Part shown: piece after piece, positions 7,706 through 10,425 of the stretch
How positions within the stretch are numbered: position 1 is the stretch's first letter
Layout of the letters: every line of letters begins with the position of its first letter
Source of the DNA: Deltaproteobacteria bacterium
GTDB lineage: Bacteria > Myxococcota_A > Polyangia > Polyangiales > Houyiibacteriaceae
DNA length: 10,425 bases
Reading direction: 5' to 3'
NCBI GenBank assembly: GCA_019309605.1
Contig: JAFDFW010000095.1
Span: 1-10,425, forward strand
The notes under the pieces: generated by a model
Databases searched by the model: none
What the model saw: only the letters and a program-made list of their open reading frames with translations
Told to the model about the DNA's origin: nothing
Made by a program: the position numbers and the translations under genes

Positions 7706-8299
7706 CTACGATTGGTCCCGGCACAACACGAACCAGGCCGACATTGGCTTGCCGTTTTTGGTCGCTCGACCGATCGTCACGTGCTTCGAAACACCGCGCA
7801 GGATGTCTTGCGTCCCGTTGTAGACGACCTTCGAGAGACGAGCTGAATTCGGCAGGATTGCGGGCCAGTGCTCGGGCCGTTCTGGGGGCACGCGCAGGTA
7901 ATCGACGAGCACTTCGCCGACGACTTCATGAGGGTGGGCCACGAAGTAGCCAGGGCCGACGACGGTTTCGACGAAGGCGCCGGCGCGGTTGTAGCCCCAC
8001 AGCTCTGCGCCGTGCTCCGCCGCGGGGCGCACGAACACCTTCGCAAAGTGGTTGAACGCGGGCAGGGAGTTCTTTCCGTGGTGAAGCTGTTCCTGCATGG
8101 CGCCGCAGTCGCTGCTCACGATGTCGTGCAAAGAGATCGGCTTGTGTCCCTTTGCGGCCTCGAACAGCCGTGCGAGGTGCGCGCGCCCCAACGTTCGAAC
8201 CTCAGCGATTCGTTCTGCCGAGTCGAGGTTGTCCAGATGCGAAGCAACTGCAGCCATGTCGGGCGTGTCGTTGCTGAGAAGCTCTCGCAGACGTCCCAT
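7706..8299 (-). CDS. Conserved-looking protein of unknown function
   Basis: Not recognised. The 197 residues carry no signal peptide or transmembrane helix. An N-terminal helical segment (about 1-50, with MGRLRELLSND and SAERIAEVRTLGRAHLARLFEAA) is followed by a compact domain with ELWGYNRAGAFVETVVGPGYFVA (99-121) and a WPAILPNSARLSKVVYNGTQDILRGV segment (about 145-170), ending AWFVLCRDQS. The second half looks like a beta-rich soluble domain. The 35-base gap from the UPF0262 gene on the same strand suggests shared transcription. The ATG start has no clear ribosome site. It is a real gene by length, codon pattern and the absence of a better overlapping frame. Confidence 0.8.
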   Translation of the reverse strand: MGRLRELLSNDTPDMAAVASHLDNLDSAERIAEVRTLGRAHLARLFEAAKGHKPISLHDIVSSDCGAMQEQLHHGKNSLPAFNHFAKVFVRPAAEHGAELWGYNRAGAFVETVVGPGYFVAHPHEVVGEVLVDYLRVPPERPEHWPAILPNSARLSKVVYNGTQDILRGVSKHVTIGRATKNGKPMSAWFVLCRDQS

Positions 8300-8334
8300 G
8301 CCAAACCTATGTCCGAAGTGAAGCCGACCGGCAA

Positions 8335-8811
8335 CTAGCGAATCCGTCGATGACCGTGGATGCCGACGAGCCTCGTGGTATCCACCCGCAACGACAGCAG
8401 CAAGGTGAACAGGCGCCGCGCCGTCTCCAGGTCGAAGCCGAACTCGCGGAGCTCTCGCTTGAGCACTCGCCCAGCGCGGTCGTGTGTGACTTTCTTCGCC
8501 ATGTCCAGGGCTTCCATTTGATTGACGCCGTTCGCCTCGGCGATTTGGCGGACGATATCGATGTACTCCGTAATGTGCTGGGATAAGAGATCGTGCGGGA
8601 TGGTGATCGCTCCGAGCTCGAGCCCCTCATCCGACCGAAAATCCAAGGCGAATTGCTGCTCGGTGACGCTCACGTGAAGTGTCGCGACGTCTTCGACGCT
8701 GCTTCTGGCTTTCGAGAGAAGCTCCCGAATGCTCGCTTCCCAGTCGACATGCTGCGCTTCAGAGCCGCGCTGCAACGTGCGCTCATCGATGACCACGGCG
8801 CTGAGGGGCAT
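8335..8811 (-). CDS. UPF0262 family protein
   Basis: A 158-residue soluble protein of unknown function. It resembles the UPF0262 proteins best known from alphaproteobacteria: an N-terminal LSAVVIDERTLQRGS, a middle strand region ending FALDFRSDEG, then the characteristic helices MEALDMAKKVTHDRAG (99-114) and FDLETARRLFTLLLSLR (126-142). The middle is more divergent. In alphaproteobacteria the family is often near hisD and a small phosphatase; here its neighbours are an unknown gene and, divergently, a HAD phosphatase. The ATG has no Shine-Dalgarno sequence, but a TATGGT lies exactly 6 bases upstream, which suggests a leaderless message. The family assignment rests on remembered motifs and is fairly confident. 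Confidence 0.8.
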   Translation of the reverse strand: MPLSAVVIDERTLQRGSEAQHVDWEASIRELLSKARSSVEDVATLHVSVTEQQFALDFRSDEGLELGAITIPHDLLSQHITEYIDIVRQIAEANGVNQMEALDMAKKVTHDRAGRVLKRELREFGFDLETARRLFTLLLSLRVDTTRLVGIHGHRRIR

Positions 8812-8813
8812 TC

Positions 8814-8823
8814 GCGGACCATA
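8814..8823 (-). promoter_or_regulatory. Candidate leaderless promoter element of the UPF0262 gene
   Basis: TATGGTCCGC on the minus strand, with the TATGGT ending 6 bases before the ATG at 8811. It is an inverted copy of 8864-8873. The distance fits a -10 hexamer of a leaderless transcript. No good -35 is seen 16-18 bases upstream. It could also be a half-site for a regulator of both genes. Confidence 0.4.
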
Positions 8824-8863
8824 TCAGTTTCGACCGCGTCTGCATCTGTGGCTCGTGGGCTGC

Positions 8864-8873
8864 TATGGTCCGC
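8864..8873 (+). promoter_or_regulatory. Candidate leaderless promoter element of the HAD phosphatase gene
   Basis: TATGGTCCGC on the plus strand, identical to the minus-strand element at 8823-8814; the TATGGT ends 6 bases before the GTG at 8876. This placement decides the start of the downstream gene, which lacks a Shine-Dalgarno sequence. The -35 region is weak. Confidence 0.4.
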
Positions 8874-8875
8874 CG

Positions 8876-9931
8876 GTGACGCCGGATTTGAGCGAGCGCA
8901 GGGAGCACCTCGTCTATCGGTGGGACCTCGACAAGACCTACCTCCGCACGGAATTCGACACATTGCGCGACCTGGTGCGCACCGCCTTCGAGCCCGCTTC
9001 CCGCAAGCGCGCTTATCCGGGCGCGGGCACTCTACTCAGAGAGATCCGCGCCACCGACCCTGCGGCGATATTCATACTGTCAGGGAGCCCCGAGCAGATG
9101 CGGAGCGTCCTCGAAGCGAAGCTCCGGCTCGATGGGATTCGCTGGGACGGCTTCACCCTCAAGCCCAGTTTGCGCAACCTCGTCCGTGGCAAGTTTCGGT
9201 TTCTGCGAGACCAGCTCAGCTACAAGCTGACCGCGTTGCTCCGGTCGCGGACCAACGTGTCGCCGGAGACCGATGAGGTCCTCTTCGGCGACGACGCCGA
9301 GGGCGATGCGTTCATCTATTCGCTCTACGCCGACATCGCCGCAGGCCGTGTGAGTCAGGAGCTCCTGATGAAAGTCGCGGAAGCCGCGGACGTTTATCCC
9401 GAGGATATCCCCGAGCTCGTCCGCATCGCCGCCCGGGTCCCTCGGGGCGACACCGTTCGTCGTATCTTCATCCATCTCGAGCGCGTCTCGTCGACCGCGG
9501 GGTTCAGCGACTTTGGGCGGCGCGTGTGCCCCTTCTACAACTACTTTCAGCCTGCGCTGGTCCTGCTAGAGGATGGCGCGCTCGATGCGCAGGCCGTTCT
9601 GCGGGTCGGCGCCGATTTGGTCGTTGCCCACACGTTCAACCCGGAGGTGCTGGTCGCTAGCTTCGATGACCTGCGACGGCGGGGCTATCTGAGCAAGAGT
9701 GCCGTCGACCGGATCTCCGAGGTTTCCGACACGATCGAGCCCAACACGTTCGGGCAGGCGTCCATCCCGCTGCGGTCGCTCGTTCGCGCAATGCAGGCAG
9801 CCCGCGCCGAGCTTCCCGACGAGGTTGAGGTCGATTCGGTGAAGGAGGACTATCTCACGCTCTTTGCGAAAGACCGGGCTCGGGCGAAGGCGGCGAAACG
9901 AAGGGCCCGCTGGACCCGCGAGAGCCCCTAG
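8876..9931 (+). CDS. HAD-superfamily phosphatase of the App1 / DUF2183 type
   Basis: The only plus-strand gene. From the GTG at 8876 it has 351 residues. HAD motifs are visible in order: DLDKT with nucleophile D17 and acid D19, PGAGTLLREI (48-57), SGSPEQM (69-75) as motif II, lysine K117 as the probable motif III, and FGDDAEGDAFIYSLYADI (137-154) as motif IV. The SGSP and FGDD-x3-D-x3-Y pattern matches App1-like proteins (yeast App1 is a phosphatidate phosphatase), although those usually read DIDDT. About 190 further C-terminal residues contain no recognised domain and end in a very basic tail (AKAAKRRARWTRES). The frame is open back to 8729, but that part runs through the divergent gene and looks noncoding. 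The substrate is unproven. Its TAG overlaps the stop of the convergent HEAT gene. Confidence 0.85.
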   Translation: MTPDLSERREHLVYRWDLDKTYLRTEFDTLRDLVRTAFEPASRKRAYPGAGTLLREIRATDPAAIFILSGSPEQMRSVLEAKLRLDGIRWDGFTLKPSLRNLVRGKFRFLRDQLSYKLTALLRSRTNVSPETDEVLFGDDAEGDAFIYSLYADIAAGRVSQELLMKVAEAADVYPEDIPELVRIAARVPRGDTVRRIFIHLERVSSTAGFSDFGRRVCPFYNYFQPALVLLEDGALDAQAVLRVGADLVVAHTFNPEVLVASFDDLRRRGYLSKSAVDRISEVSDTIEPNTFGQASIPLRSLVRAMQAARAELPDEVEVDSVKEDYLTLFAKDRARAKAAKRRARWTRESP

Positions 9932-10413
9932 TTCTTGTCGCTCGGCCGCACGCCCAGCATCTCGAGCGCATCTTCGGCGAGCTCACCGAGGGTCGTCTTG
10001 GTCTCATCTTCGAAGTCTTCGATGACCACGAGTCGTTTGTCGCCCACGAAGCGCTCGAGATCGGCGAGGGCCTCCGGGTCTTGCAGTTGGGCCAGGGCTT
10101 CGATGGCGGCGGCCGCCACGTCCGCGCTCGGGTGATCGAGAAACCGGCGAATCAAGGGGAGCGTGCGCGGTTCGGCGATCTCGGCGAGCACCCACGGGAG
10201 CTCCGACATGGCGAGCCCGTCGGCGTTGCGTTCGAGAGCTCGCTCGATGCCCCGCGCGAGCTCGGCGTATCGCTCGTACCCCAGGTCTCGAAGAGCCTCG
10301 CCGGCAGCGACGCGGACGCGCGGCTCCTCGTCGTTCAAGATGGCGATTAAAGCATCGGTCATGTGCGGGCCGGGGACCTGCGCGCAAAGATCGGCCAGGC
10401 GTTCGAGGCGCAT
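9928..10413 (-). CDS. HEAT-repeat protein
   Basis: A 161-residue all-helical protein, probably a cytoplasmic protein-binding scaffold. Repeat-like units with the pattern of two helices and conserved A, L, D and P are seen at about 16-45 (MTDALIAILNDEEPRVRVAA), 50-80 (degenerate) and 84-121 (LPLIRRFLDHPSADVAAAAI), followed by an acidic C-terminal part (VVIEDFEDETK). Such domains also occur in PBS-lyase-type repeat proteins. The partner is unknown. The ATG at 10413 is supported by AAGGAAGG at a good distance upstream, although the frame stays open to the window edge. The stop TAG and the TAG of the convergent HAD gene share one CTAG (9928-9931). Confidence 0.88.
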   Translation of the reverse strand: MRLERLADLCAQVPGPHMTDALIAILNDEEPRVRVAAGEALRDLGYERYAELARGIERALERNADGLAMSELPWVLAEIAEPRTLPLIRRFLDHPSADVAAAAIEALAQLQDPEALADLERFVGDKRLVVIEDFEDETKTTLGELAEDALEMLGVRPSDKN

Positions 10414-10417
10414 GGTG

Positions 10418-10425
10418 CCTTCCTT
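10418..10425 (-). promoter_or_regulatory. Ribosome binding site fixing the start of the HEAT-repeat gene
   Basis: AAGGAAGG on the minus strand ends 4 bases before the ATG at 10413. The reading frame is open to the window edge, so this site is the main reason to start the gene here. Confidence 0.5.

Overview
The window looks like a piece of chromosome from a Gram-negative bacterium of the Myxococcota / former Deltaproteobacteria kind. This is inferred from high GC, GTG starts, several apparently leaderless genes, an NtrC-type sigma-54 activator, a type II secretion gene, a UPF0262 protein and a PA0069-like radical SAM protein, together with clade-style hypotheticals. No mobile element, CRISPR array, tRNA or rRNA gene was seen. 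Ten genes lie on the minus strand and one on the plus strand, so the layout is described in the direction of minus-strand transcription, from high to low coordinates.

Right end (8335-10425): a small HEAT-repeat protein (9928-10413, minus) converges on a HAD phosphatase of the App1/DUF2183 type (8876-9931, plus); their two stop codons share one CTAG. The HAD gene is divergent from a UPF0262 gene (8335-8811, minus). The 64-base gap between them carries two inverted copies of a 10-base element, each placing a -10-like TATGGT exactly 6 bases before a start codon.

Middle (3486-8299): two unrecognised soluble proteins (7706-8299 and 6934-7599) are followed by glutathione reductase gor, a thioredoxin-type PAPS reductase cysH and a large calcineurin-like metallophosphoesterase. 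gor and cysH give this part a thiol and sulfur theme. A perfect inverted repeat lies upstream of cysH.

Left end (1-3485): a noncoding stretch with a 17-base direct repeat (32-base period) precedes a radical SAM gene that has its own palindromic promoter region. Then come a full-length sigma-54 response regulator (592-1950) and the 5' end of gspC, the inner-membrane adaptor of the type II secretion system, which runs off the window.

The most interesting structure is the 436-591 gap between the last two genes. It contains a near-consensus sigma-54 promoter with exact GG-N10-GC spacing directly before the gspC GTG. About 127 bases upstream is a TTGACA-N3-TGACAC element resembling one found upstream of the regulator's own gene. 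This suggests a self-contained circuit in which the regulator controls its own expression and activates type II secretion through RpoN. That reading is an inference from sequence.
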